Source of the DNA: Saprospiraceae bacterium UBA7328
GTDB lineage: Bacteria; Bacteroidota; Bacteroidia; Chitinophagales; Saprospiraceae
DNA: 61,546 nucleotides
Reading direction: 5' to 3'
NCBI GenBank assembly: GCA_002471345.1
Contig: DKPS01000273.1
Coordinates: forward strand, 1 to 61,546
In this document: piece by piece, positions 52,398 through 61,505 of the stretch
How positions within the stretch are numbered: the stretch's first letter is position 1
Layout of the letters: every line of letters begins with the position of its first letter
The notes under the pieces: generated by a model
Databases searched by the model: none
What the model saw: only the letters and a program-made list of their open reading frames with translations
What the model was told of the DNA's origin: nothing
Position numbers and translations under genes: made by a program

Positions 52398-53537
52398 CTA
52401 ATTCTCATTAATCTTCGGCAAGCTTCTTTTATACTCACTCGGTGTCTGGTTGGTGAGTTTTTTGAACTCTTTATTGAAGGAAGATTTCGAATTAAATCCA
52501 GATTGATACATCGCTTCGAGGATAGTTATTTTTTTGTCGTGGACTTGTAAGATCTCTTTCACCTCCTCACAACGATAGCCATTCACAAAATCAAAGAAAT
52601 TTCTCTTGAAGCTTTGATTAATTACTTGAGAAAGCATCTTAGCACTGATATTCAACTCCTTTGCTAAATCTTGAGTTGTCAATTCAGGATTGAGATACAT
52701 TTTTTCACCTTTCATCAATTGCTCCAATTCCATTCTGTATTGTTTGAGCTCTTCAATTTGAAGATTAGAAGAAGCGTATTTTTTAGACTCCTCCCGAGTG
52801 ATTCCTGAAAAGATATCAGGTTGATTCAATGCTTTGACCAGTACACGATTGATGAAGAAAAAAGAAACAATCAGTAACAAAATCATCGATGAGTAGTGAA
52901 TAAAAACATTGCCAAAAACAGGAATCACGTTGTTGATAATGGCAATTACTGTAATCCCTGCAAAAGCCTTAATCATAAAACTGAGCCACTCCAGGTTAAT
53001 TTCATCAATTGAAGAAAATTGGTCTTTGATAATAGATTGATACTTTAAAAGAGTGTTCCAACAGAACCACAAGTAGGCGAGGATATGAATATATATAACC
53101 AAGCTTCCTAATAAAAACCATGCAGGCAACTCGGCATCAATGACTTTCTGGGTCACTTCTGATTGAGCTTCCAGATCGACGAATATTACATGGTAAATCA
53201 AGTAAATTGTGCAGATTAGAAAGGGTATCAAATGAAGTGCATCACTAATTTTAAACTTGAAATCACGGTAAACTACCCCTAAAACATAAAAATATAGGAT
53301 AGGCCCATAAAGAATAAAAAAACCGTCATCTATGAGATGAAGAAAAGGAATAGGTAGAACTATATCACTCACCCTTATAGTGAAGTCCATCAGACTAATG
53401 GCAAACATCAAAAACACCAGACCTAAAAGCCCATTGTTTCGTTTGTTTCCTTTCTTATTAGTGAACAGGTATAGAGCCACAAAAAAGAACTGGAATGCCA
53501 CCAGAAAAGAAAGTAATGCACCGAGGTTGTAATTCAT
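52398..53537 (-). CDS. AraC-family regulator with seven-helix membrane sensor
   Basis: The ATG at 53537 gives an N-terminus that starts outside and enters helix one (MNYNLGALLSFLVAFQFFFV). The 379-residue protein has seven membrane helices (about 8-235), a linker with a short coiled coil (IEELKQYRMELEQLMKGEK), and an AraC-type double helix-turn-helix at about 280-379 (LTTQDLAKELNISAKMLSQV, then QSGFNSKSSFNKEFKKLTNQ). Such 7TM-AraC proteins are common one-component regulators in Bacteroidota. Neither ligand nor target is known. It lies between a CPBP gene (20 bases of spacing between stop codon and that gene's upstream region aside, 119 bases from its start) and a membrane cyclase gene, all on the minus strand. 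Confidence 0.9.
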   Translation of the reverse strand: MNYNLGALLSFLVAFQFFFVALYLFTNKKGNKRNNGLLGLVFLMFAISLMDFTIRVSDIVLPIPFLHLIDDGFFILYGPILYFYVLGVVYRDFKFKISDALHLIPFLICTIYLIYHVIFVDLEAQSEVTQKVIDAELPAWFLLGSLVIYIHILAYLWFCWNTLLKYQSIIKDQFSSIDEINLEWLSFMIKAFAGITVIAIINNVIPVFGNVFIHYSSMILLLIVSFFFINRVLVKALNQPDIFSGITREESKKYASSNLQIEELKQYRMELEQLMKGEKMYLNPELTTQDLAKELNISAKMLSQVINQSFKRNFFDFVNGYRCEEVKEILQVHDKKITILEAMYQSGFNSKSSFNKEFKKLTNQTPSEYKRSLPKINEN

Positions 53538-53751
53538 CACTTGTAAATCTATGAATATCAAAACAAAGACGGAGCATAATTGAATTTGTCAAGAATTACT
53601 GTCTGTTAAAAATGATATGATCATTTCAGAAGACCTCAGAATTCAGAATTCTGACCTATTTGGAACTACGTGTTAGAGTTAAAATTAACTGAAAAACTCA
53701 ATACATGCTCTGAAATAATTATCCTCGATTCGCTAAAAAGGGCACTCACCA

Positions 53752-54822
53752 CTAGTTTTTTTGTCCTCTAAGTTCAAGGCTATGCAATATTATTTTTGAT
53801 TCTTTACCTCTTAGAATGGTGTTTTCGACGTAAGAGGCTTTAATCTCGCCTAATTGGTTTACTTTTTTCAGTAGTTCTTCTGAAATTAAAAAATCCTTTC
53901 CTAAAGATTTACAATATTCCTGGATTCTTGAAGTGGTATTAAGCACATCGCCTATATATACAATTTCCTTCTTTAATTCACCTATCCATGTAACAATCAC
54001 CTTACCCCCATGCACTCCGGCCTTAAATTCTGGATACACTCCATACCGATCCATATATTTTGGTTTCAAATCATTTATGATTTCTCTCATTTGGAAAAAA
54101 CAATTAATGAAATTGTTATTTGCCAAGCCATTTTCATAGGACCAACTCAAAACAATTTCATCCCCTACATACTGATATATTTGAGCATTTGTTTCTCGAA
54201 GTGCCTCCGTTATGTCTGAGTAATAATCTTTTAAAAACAATGCAAATTTTAAATGACCTAATTTTTCAGCAATGGATGTCGAACTCTTAAGATCAATAAA
54301 ACAAAAAATACGTTCCACTTCTCTTGGGAAATGGTACTTGCCCATAACAAAGCTTATTAATTCCCCTTTTCTGTGAAGACTATTAATTTGGGTCACACCA
54401 ACAGTTAACAACAATCCTAAAAAAGTAAAACCAAGATTTACTATATAAATTTCATTCTTAAAATAGAGATTAAGATGTTCGTATACTGAGAGATCTCCTT
54501 TGATCACATACCAAACTCCATTTATGATAGTAAGCCAAAATGTAATTATGAGAAAATAGAAAATTGTTCTTACCAGAACCACAAATAAAAATGGCCTTTG
54601 TACAAATCGCTTTCTAGACAATACTTCAACAATGGCAACAGTACCCAAAATGAATGAACCCGTTATTGCAGACCTTATAATCAGAGGAACAAATTCCTCT
54701 GGAAATTCTCCATGTATCTGCATCAAATATTCAATGCATGCAAATAGAATTCCCCCAAAAGCCCCAAGAATTAAATAGGTGATTACTCTGGCTTTTTCAT
54801 TATTTAATAATTTCAATTGCAT
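53752..54822 (-). CDS. Membrane-bound class III adenylate/guanylate cyclase
   Basis: The ATG at 54822 is preferred over a TTG at 54864. The 356-residue protein has four N-terminal membrane helices (about 13-33, 45-65, 78-100 and 125-145) and a C-terminal cyclase homology domain (about 165-345). The two metal-binding Asp are Asp177 in CFIDLKSSTSIAEKLGH and Asp221 in YQYVGDEIVLSW, 44 residues apart as in active enzymes. The later region VYIGDVLNTTSRIQEYCK carries the transition-state Asn and Arg. Catalysis is therefore likely. Adenylate or guanylate specificity is not decided here. A decayed cyclase gene lies about 3.6 kb further on (58440-58715), on the other side of the PadR operon. Confidence 0.88.
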   Translation of the reverse strand: MQLKLLNNEKARVITYLILGAFGGILFACIEYLMQIHGEFPEEFVPLIIRSAITGSFILGTVAIVEVLSRKRFVQRPFLFVVLVRTIFYFLIITFWLTIINGVWYVIKGDLSVYEHLNLYFKNEIYIVNLGFTFLGLLLTVGVTQINSLHRKGELISFVMGKYHFPREVERIFCFIDLKSSTSIAEKLGHLKFALFLKDYYSDITEALRETNAQIYQYVGDEIVLSWSYENGLANNNFINCFFQMREIINDLKPKYMDRYGVYPEFKAGVHGGKVIVTWIGELKKEIVYIGDVLNTTSRIQEYCKSLGKDFLISEELLKKVNQLGEIKASYVENTILRGKESKIILHSLELRGQKN

Positions 54823-55288
54823 ACGATCAGATAACTGGATTTCTAATATTTTAAATTGTCTCAATCTTTATCAATATATTCTTTTTGTCTGTGCATTGGA
54901 AAGGATATATATTATTCTTTATTAACAGGTAATCACATCAAAGCTCTCATAATATTTGAAGCTCTCCTTTCGCCACAAATTCCAATTGAGTATTACATTC
55001 ACCGACTAATTGACTAGATAAAAGCTCTTATAAAAAAATTTGTGAGCTAACTGTTCAGAATCAAATCATTCATTTAAAATTCACTTCATATTTCAATGCC
55101 AAAGAATGAAGTCTGAAATGCAATCAATTTTGGAACATATCGGATTCATCATCTTCTCTTAGATCACCTCTTTGATTTTAAGATAATAGATTTTTCACTT
55201 AGAAAAAATTACAAATTTTACTATTTCTATCATTAGTTTGACAAAACACAAAGATATAACCTACATTTGTTTGACATAAATCATACTA
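54823..55288. other. Divergent intergenic region between cyclase and padR-like genes
   Basis: This 466-base region carries the promoter of the padR operon at its right end and presumably that of the cyclase gene at its left. No coding sequence or long repeat was seen. A TTTGACA word occurs twice, at 55237-55243 and 55270-55276, bracketing the padR -7 box. Confidence 0.55.
55237..55269 (+). promoter_or_regulatory. Promoter of the padR-permease operon (TTTG-N21-TACATTTG)
   Basis: A -33 element TTTG (55237-55240) and a -7 box TACATTTG (55262-55269) are separated by 21 bases, within the Bacteroidota sigma consensus. The ATG follows 19 bases after the -7 box. The -33 TTTG is part of a TTTGACA word repeated after the -7 box, a possible PadR operator. 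Confidence 0.65.
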
Positions 55289-55621
55289 ATGGGCAAATCT
55301 TACTTAAGTGAATTTGAAGAATTGATTCTTACTGTTGTAGGAATATTGGGTGAAGAAGCATATGGCAATTCGATAGTGGAAGAAATCTGGACTCAATTAA
55401 GCAGAAAAGTAAATTTGAATTCTGTTCATATAACGCTCTACAGACTAGAGGACAAAGAACTAGTAAAGTCTCACTATGGTGGTGCCACTTCAGCACGAGG
55501 GGGAAGAAGGAAAAGACTTTTTACAATAACGAATTCTGGTCTAAAATTAATAAAGAGACAACAAGAAGAGCGACAGAAACTTTGGAGCCTTATTCCCAAA
55601 CTAAAAATGATTCTTACGTGA
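55289..55621 (+). CDS. PadR-family transcriptional regulator
   Basis: The 110-residue protein is a PadR winged helix with the subfamily-2 short C-terminus. It opens LSEFEELILTVVGILGEEAYG, has the wing region SHYGGATSARGGRRKRLFTI, and ends in a short dimerisation helix. In Bacteroidota, PadR genes of this type precede permeases with a permease-prefix domain and probably control them. The TGA stop overlaps the GTG start of the permease gene (GTGA), so the two are coupled. Its promoter with a repeated TTTGACA word lies upstream, suggesting autoregulation. Confidence 0.92.
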   Translation: MGKSYLSEFEELILTVVGILGEEAYGNSIVEEIWTQLSRKVNLNSVHITLYRLEDKELVKSHYGGATSARGGRRKRLFTITNSGLKLIKRQQEERQKLWSLIPKLKMILT

Positions 55622-58290
55622 AGGATCATTCCAATCAACCAGAATTACCTAAGAAGTCATTGGCTTTTCTTAATTGGTTTTGCCCCGATTATTTACTGGA
55701 AGGTATACTTGGAGACTTGACGGAGAGCTATTCACATGATTATGATGAATTGGGGAAACAAAAAGCTGATCTTCGTTTTACAAAGAACGTTCTGCGATTT
55801 TTTCACCCTACCATTATTTTAAAAAATGATAAAAGGATGAGAATGTTGAATATAGGATTATTAAAAAGTCATGCAAAAATTTCCTTTAGACATATACTGA
55901 AGAATAGAATTCATTCATTTATTAATATTCTCGGCCTTTCAATATCAATTGCATTTGTATTACTTGTATTCTTATTTATTCAGAACGAGATGTCATTCGA
56001 TCAGTTTCATTCTGAAAAGAATAACATTTATAGGGTATATCATCAAAGAATAAATGCGGAGACTGGTGACATAAAAGATCAAAGTGCAGTAACCGCTATC
56101 CCTTTGTCAAAGGATCTTAAAAGTGAACTACCTTCAATACAATCATTCACAAGATTAGGAAGTGCGGCTGTAACTGTAAGTAACAATAATATCCCATTTG
56201 AGGAGAAATTAAGCTTTGGGGATGCTGACTTTTTCAAGATGTTCAGTTTTCCGATTATTGATGGTGATGACAACTCACTTTTGTCAAATCCGAATTCTAT
56301 TGTTATCTCTAAAGAAAAGGCGCAAAAATATTTTGGAAATAAAAACCCAATCGGAGAGACACTTGAAATTAATGCAGGTGCAACCACTCTTGAAGCAATT
56401 GTCTCTGGTGTAATCGATCCTAAAAAAGATATGTCTAGTATTCAAGTAGACATGATGATGCCCTTTGAAAATTTTGAATTTGTTTCTTCTAAAGACATGA
56501 TGACCTCCTACAAATATGGACTGGTTGAAAATTACATTCAGACAAGCAATCCAATAGTAAGAGAAGAATTCGAAGAATTGATAACGGATGCTATACAAAA
56601 GTTTTCTCCTGCTAAAGATTATAAAACAAATTTGGCTATTCAGCCCCTTACGACCTTGCACCGCCAAGATCAAATATTGGGGAATACCTTATATGTAAGC
56701 CCGAAGAAATTAGCAATAATGCTTGGTATTGGTCTTTTGGTTCTTATCATAGCAACAATCAATTTCGTCACACTTTCTACAGGACAGGCAATCGGTCGAA
56801 TCAAAGAAATGGGTCTTAGAAAGTCCTTTGGAGCCATCAATGGACAATTAAGGAGTCAATTGGCCCTTGAGTCTTTTGTTATTGTCATCCTATCCTTGGG
56901 TTTTGGATTAGGGTTATCCCATTTGTTTCATGATTCATTTACGTCTCTTACCAGCAGTTCATTTATATACAATATAGGATGGTCTGAACTGGGTTTTCTT
57001 GCTATTACTGGCCTTGTCATCGCCATTCTTACAGGTATAACACAAGCTGTGCTCACAGTGAAACACAAAATGGTCGATACATTTCAAGGCAAAGTAATTT
57101 TTGGTGAAAGTAGAGATTGGTTTAATAAAAGTCTTATCGTATTTCAATTTACCCTTTCCATAATATTGATAATTGCCGCGGTTCATATTAATGCACAAAT
57201 GGCATACATTAAAAATAAAGATTTAGGATATGACTCTGAAAAGTTAATTGAAATTTCGATGGGCAATCCTTCATCACTAGAAGATGGAAAGCTTATGGTA
57301 GAGCGATTCAGAACTGAATCAAAGAAAATTCAGGAAGTCCTTTCGGTAAGTTCCTCTATGAATAATTCTCGAGAACCTTGGACTGAATTAGGAATCAAAC
57401 AGATGGATGAGAGCGTCGAAAATATATACTATAATCAAGTCGATCCTCATTACATAGAGACCATGAAAATAGAGCTGGTGCATGGAGAAGCATTCAAAAC
57501 TTCTGTAGTGAATAACTCAAATTCCATATTGATTAATGAAGCATTGGCAAGACATTTTTCATGGGGTGACGATGCATTATCTAGGACGATTCCAGGTGCA
57601 GGATTAGATGGTGATCATCAAATTATTGGTGTTGTTAAGGATTATCATTTTGGTTCACTCCATCATAACATTGAACCTCTAATGATTGCTCTTGATGCAA
57701 GTTCTATTTCAAATGGAATAACAGGACTTTCTACTTACGTATGGCCACCAAATCTATATCATATCTTAGTACGTCTAGATGCTGGTGATGTGCAGCCTGT
57801 ATTAGAAGAGTTAAAAGAAATATGGTCTAGGATCAATCCGAATAAGGATTTCGTTTATCATTTTGTTGATCAATCACTAGAAGCAAAATATGCAGAAGAA
57901 GAGAGATGGAGTAAGGTAATAAATATGGCATCCATTTTTGCCATAGGACTAGCTTGGTTGGGTCTTTTTGCACTCTTAAGATTGACGATAAAGAAGAAGA
58001 AAAAGGAAATTGGTATTAGAAGAGTTTTGGGTTCTACTACTTTCGAAATTACATCCTTACTTTCTAAAAAGTATATATGGCTAGTCTTGATAGGTGTCAT
58101 CATTTCATTTCCAATCAGTTGGTGGATAGTGAAATCCTGGTTAGAGACTTTTGCGTACAGAATTGAAATCAACCCTATTTTATTCGCTGTGTCAAGTGCT
58201 GCTATTCTTATATTCACATTGGTGACTGTCAGTATTCAATCTATTAATGCATCTAAAGAAAATCCTATAGAAGCACTGGCATCTGATTAA
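55618..58290 (+). CDS. MacB/FtsX-like ABC permease with permease-prefix domain
   Basis: The start is placed at GTG 55618, overlapping the padR stop as GTGA, instead of an upstream TTG at 55582. The 890-residue protein starts with a cytoplasmic permease-prefix domain (FLNWFCPDYLLEGILGDLTE through FTKNVLRFFHP). Two MacB-type halves follow, each with one helix (INILGLSISIAFVLLVFLFI; KSLIVFQFTLSIILIIAAVH), a periplasmic domain and three FtsX helices (IATINFVTLSTGQAIGRIKE; LFALLRLTIKKKKKEIGIRR). No ATPase gene is adjacent, so it must use one encoded elsewhere. The role is probably envelope transport or stress response, controlled by PadR. Confidence 0.9.
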   Translation: MKDHSNQPELPKKSLAFLNWFCPDYLLEGILGDLTESYSHDYDELGKQKADLRFTKNVLRFFHPTIILKNDKRMRMLNIGLLKSHAKISFRHILKNRIHSFINILGLSISIAFVLLVFLFIQNEMSFDQFHSEKNNIYRVYHQRINAETGDIKDQSAVTAIPLSKDLKSELPSIQSFTRLGSAAVTVSNNNIPFEEKLSFGDADFFKMFSFPIIDGDDNSLLSNPNSIVISKEKAQKYFGNKNPIGETLEINAGATTLEAIVSGVIDPKKDMSSIQVDMMMPFENFEFVSSKDMMTSYKYGLVENYIQTSNPIVREEFEELITDAIQKFSPAKDYKTNLAIQPLTTLHRQDQILGNTLYVSPKKLAIMLGIGLLVLIIATINFVTLSTGQAIGRIKEMGLRKSFGAINGQLRSQLALESFVIVILSLGFGLGLSHLFHDSFTSLTSSSFIYNIGWSELGFLAITGLVIAILTGITQAVLTVKHKMVDTFQGKVIFGESRDWFNKSLIVFQFTLSIILIIAAVHINAQMAYIKNKDLGYDSEKLIEISMGNPSSLEDGKLMVERFRTESKKIQEVLSVSSSMNNSREPWTELGIKQMDESVENIYYNQVDPHYIETMKIELVHGEAFKTSVVNNSNSILINEALARHFSWGDDALSRTIPGAGLDGDHQIIGVVKDYHFGSLHHNIEPLMIALDASSISNGITGLSTYVWPPNLYHILVRLDAGDVQPVLEELKEIWSRINPNKDFVYHFVDQSLEAKYAEEERWSKVINMASIFAIGLAWLGLFALLRLTIKKKKKEIGIRRVLGSTTFEITSLLSKKYIWLVLIGVIISFPISWWIVKSWLETFAYRIEINPILFAVSSAAILIFTLVTVSIQSINASKENPIEALASD

Positions 58291-58439
58291 ATATTGACTG
58301 ACATTTATTTGCAGTAAAACATATGAATCTCCAAAATGATATTGACTAACTGCATGATGCGGAAATGCAGTAAGGCCTAAATTCTTACTTCATACCAAAA
58401 CTGAATTAGAAGAATAAAGATAATTCCTACCTTCAATGC

Positions 58440-58715
58440 ATGCCTCCAAATTCTCAAAATCAAAACCCCTAATCAGAAAACAATCTAGCTTCCATCTTAT
58501 TCGCAGATATAGCAGGATATTCTGCATTGATGCAAAAAGACAAGGCGGCAGCCACTACCCTACTTAAAAAGTTTCAAAAAGAGATGCAAAACAAGGTTGA
58601 TTCTTTCAAAGGATGAATAGTCAATAAAATGGGAGATGAAATCCGATGGCACTTTAAATGTACGATCGGATTTCGTTTTGGGCATACCCATAGTTGCTCT
58701 GCTAATTCTATGTGA
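58440..58715 (+). pseudogene. Remnant of a class III nucleotidyl cyclase gene
   Basis: From an ATG at 58440 one frame reads MPPNSQNQNP, TAA (58470-58472), SENNLASILFADIAGYSALM, QKDKAAATTLLKKFQKEMQN, KVDSFKG, TGA (58614-58616), IVNKMGDEIRWHF, and ends at 58715. FADIAGY and MGDE are the two metal-binding blocks of class III cyclases, and the Asp-to-Asp distance (43 codons, counting the stop) is intact. Everything after the second block is missing. Both stops could come from C-to-T changes (CAA, CGA). This is a dead 5' fragment of a soluble cyclase gene unlike the membrane cyclase at 53752. Confidence 0.8.
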
Positions 58716-58761
58716 ATTATGAATGAATCTACATCAACGTGAGAAAATAAAAAGATTTAAG

Positions 58762-59142
58762 CTAATGACATTCCCAACAAACTACATCATCATCAAAGAT
58801 ATCTGGGCATTCTATTTTAGCGCAGTTCGTTCCACTTGCAAAACTATTTGTAGGTGAACCTCCTGGCAAGCTACCACCCTGAGGCGCCCCTTGTCCTGGG
58901 TTTTTAATAGGTACAAAATGACCTGTTCTTAAAATTTGCATATGCTTGGCTGTTTTCCAACTTTGTAATACAATTGCAGCTTTACTATTAAGTTTCAAAA
59001 CTCTAGCATTAAGTGGTTTGACTGGAGTCTTTGCGCGAACAACTTTTACACGTGGAGTTTCCTGTGCAAATGTGGTGTTAAACAAAGAAGTTCCCATAAA
59101 CAACAAAAGAGGTAGCAAGAAAAATTGATTGAATAATCTCAT
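58762..59142 (-). CDS. Small secreted protein, cysteine-rich C-terminus
   Basis: The ATG at 59142 gives a signal peptide (MRLFNQFFLLPLLLFMGTSL, cleavage near TFAQ). The mature part of about 100 residues has a basic segment (RVKVVRAKTPVKPLNARVLK), a Gly/Pro-rich middle (GQGAPQGGSLPGGSP) and a C-terminus with four Cys (NCAKIECP and VVCWECH). The closing CWECH resembles a metal- or disulfide-forming knuckle. I do not recognise the family. It is flanked on both sides by gene remnants, so it may be a survivor of a decayed surface-protein cluster. Confidence 0.55.
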   Translation of the reverse strand: MRLFNQFFLLPLLLFMGTSLFNTTFAQETPRVKVVRAKTPVKPLNARVLKLNSKAAIVLQSWKTAKHMQILRTGHFVPIKNPGQGAPQGGSLPGGSPTNSFASGTNCAKIECPDIFDDDVVCWECH

Positions 59143-59412
59143 GGAGGTAAGTTTGTAAATGAACAAAAGGCATTCAAAATTGCCAAAAGGGATATTCAGC
59201 AGCAGGTGAAATTAGAATACTATGTAAGTTAAGCAAATTCTTAATTAGATGTGCCTCTTCTTTTAGAACCTAGAAAAATTCTTAGTCTACCCATTATATG
59301 AAGAGATTTAGAAAAAGAAACAAATCTTCCAATTAAAACCATGTTCCATTTTTAACACCTCTTTGTGATCATCCGGATCTTTAAGAAATGTTAGTACCTG
59401 AGTAACCGGAAA

Positions 59413-60139
59413 CTAAGAACTAGACTCAACTAGTCTATACTTCGATTGTATAGTGATCACACCCACACACATTAAGGTGATAAGAAGAATGATTATGCTC
59501 CACTGTGATAATGTCGGTATTGTTGGTGTGGTATTTATAACACAAGTTGATGCACAAGCTACAGTTGAAGTCTAATTTCCTTGTGCCCCACCAAAATCGA
59601 TGTCTACAAACTCGTTGGGTAATCTATGGAAAATATATTTTATTGTTGTGTTATTTGTAGAGCCAAAAGAAAGGGGTGGCATGATTGGAGACCCTGTCAT
59701 ATCAAGGAACCCATTAGGATTGTTATTTGTCATCAAGCTCCAATTCACATTGCCCCCAACAGAACTTAAAATCAAAGTATCTCGAAATAAGTAGCCAAAT
59801 ACGTTGCTAGCATTAATTATATTGTTACAGCTACATGGATCAGAAGAATCATGAGTCCCTATCGTAACTCCTACTTCAAACGAGAATAAGCATGAAGGAA
59901 AACTCGGGTCATTGCTAATTATAACCAATTTCTCCGAGCAAGCTGAATAATTCGCTTACATAATTGATGTCATAACCTGCTGGCATCATATCCAACAATT
60001 TCATTCCATTCGAGTATTCCATTGTTTTAGGAATCGTAATAGTTAGCATAAATACATATACTGCATTGGTCAGTATGGAAAGGCATAAAACCTTTTTACC
60101 AGATATGTTGTCCTTTATGAATTTAGTTAAACGTTTCAT
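59413..60139 (-). pseudogene. Chimeric remnant: membrane-protein N-terminus joined to an IPTL-anchored protein tail
   Basis: The first part, from the ATG at 60139, has a membrane helix (VLCLSILTNAVYVFMLTITI) followed by MEYSNGMKLLDMMPAGYD and stops after 74 residues. It looks like the start of a small membrane protein. In the next frame a different protein is read: ANYSACSEKLVIISNDPSFP, a Cys-rich beta region, a TAG at 59572-59574, then TSTVACASTC and TIPTLSQWSIIILLITLMCV with a basic tail ending at 59413. IPTLSQW plus helix plus basic end is an IPTL-type C-terminal anchor. The join is abrupt, so two unrelated gene ends seem to have been fused by deletion. Confidence 0.7.
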
Positions 60140-60454
60140 TATTTTTTAAAATAAGTGCAAACATCCATGTATTAACACTAGGTACTGATGTTTAATATTC
60201 ATCTGAAATATAATAACTTAGAATGTTACAAGAAACAAACCTTTTTTATAACTCCCTGTCTTTGTACTAAGAAAATTCAACTAGATTTTTGATTGAAATT
60301 TTAGCATGCTATTGCAAACTTGACCATTTATTGAATTGAAGTTTCAAAACTTTCAATAGTTATTGTTCTAGGTTCGGTATTAGCTTGATCTCAACTAAAA
60401 AGTATAGCTTATTCTTCTGATCCAATCATTTTGAAAATTTATTCATTTGAGTAA
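60140..60454. other. Intergenic stretch, nothing recognised
   Basis: These 315 AT-rich bases lie between the chimeric remnant and the end of the oxidoreductase gene. Only short weak dyads are visible (around GAAGTTTCAAAACTTTC near 60341-60358, a possible terminator without a T-run). No coding sequence is supported. Confidence 0.45.
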
Positions 60455-61447
60455 CTAGGTCTCATTGCTAAATTGAAACCCCATTTGAACAACATTGCCC
60501 CTTTTATGTCCTTTATCAATGTATATGTGCGCATCGGCAATCTGCGCCAATGAATAGCTTCTATCCATGATTGACTTTACTTTTTTCGCAATCATAAGTT
60601 CCTTAATTTCATTGAAATATTGCCGAATAGTAAAATGAGGCAACATACCTGTGGCAGAAAACAAAGCCCTCTTCTTTCCTACTATTGAGGTAAACAACAT
60701 TCTAAAAAGCAAGCCAAAATCAAGGACAGGAGACATATAAATTCCATTTTTTGTCAATGAATTTTTACTTTTTGAAAATGAACTATCACCTATAGTATCA
60801 TATATAACATCATAGGTCCGTCCATTATCAGTGAAATCTTCATTTGTATAATCAATCACTTTATCAGCTCCAAGTGATTTCACTAATTCAATATTTCTAG
60901 TACTGCATATTCCCGTGACTTCTGATCTAATTTCTTTTGCTAATTGCACTGCCGCCGTGCCTAGGCTACCTAAAGCCCCTATAATAAGTATGCTTTGGTC
61001 TGCTTCAATTTTGGCCAAATTTTTCAAAAAACTTAATGAAGTAACATGTCCATCACCAACAACAGAGGCTTCTTCATAACTTATCTCATCTGGTTTTAGG
61101 ATAATTATTCCGTCTTCTTCTATACATACGTTTTCTGCATGAGTCCCAAATGTTGTGAGCGATTCTCCAAAAACTTTATCGCCTTTTTTAAAATGTTTTA
61201 CTTGTTCACCTACTTCTTCAATTGTTCCTGCAAAACCCGTCCCTGGTATAGGGTTTTTAGGTTTGATAAGCCCCATAAAAAGTCTACCGATTAAAGGATA
61301 ACCCGTTCGCATCATAGTTCCTGCAGTGGTAATAGGTGCTGCATGGATTTTTACCAATACTTCGTTGTCATTTGGAATAGGTTTATTTACCTCCTGCAAT
61401 TGAAAAACATCCGGGCCGCCATATTTTGTGGATATTATAGCTTTCAT
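60455..61447 (-). CDS. MDR-family NAD(P)-dependent oxidoreductase (quinone-reductase-like)
   Basis: The ATG at 61447 matches the family N-terminus (MKAIISTKYGGPDVFQLQEV); another ATG lies in frame at 61462. The 330-residue protein has the GroES-like domain (about 1-125, with IPGTGFAGTIEEVGEQVKHF) and a Rossmann domain whose dinucleotide motif is IIGALGSLGTAAVQLAKE. The zinc ligands of alcohol dehydrogenases are absent (no Cys-rich lobe), pointing to the zinc-free quinone-oxidoreductase branch. The substrate is unknown. A TAnnTTTG box lies about 50 bases upstream. Confidence 0.9.
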   Translation of the reverse strand: MKAIISTKYGGPDVFQLQEVNKPIPNDNEVLVKIHAAPITTAGTMMRTGYPLIGRLFMGLIKPKNPIPGTGFAGTIEEVGEQVKHFKKGDKVFGESLTTFGTHAENVCIEEDGIIILKPDEISYEEASVVGDGHVTSLSFLKNLAKIEADQSILIIGALGSLGTAAVQLAKEIRSEVTGICSTRNIELVKSLGADKVIDYTNEDFTDNGRTYDVIYDTIGDSSFSKSKNSLTKNGIYMSPVLDFGLLFRMLFTSIVGKKRALFSATGMLPHFTIRQYFNEIKELMIAKKVKSIMDRSYSLAQIADAHIYIDKGHKRGNVVQMGFQFSNET

Positions 61448-61497
61448 TTTATCGCCTATCATTTTTTTGAATTTTAATTTGAAAATCTCTGATGATT

Positions 61498-61505
61498 CAA
61501 AGATA
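61498..61505 (-). promoter_or_regulatory. -7 box TATCTTTG of the oxidoreductase gene
   Basis: TATCTTTG on the minus strand is an exact TAnnTTTG match, 50 bases upstream of the preferred ATG, giving a leader of about 45 bases. The -33 region has no clear TTTG. Confidence 0.45.

Noticed and set aside
56079..56673. Minus-strand frames inside the MacB-like permease gene, some over 100 codons
   Set aside because: The plus-strand frame has clear domain structure; the antisense frames have none.
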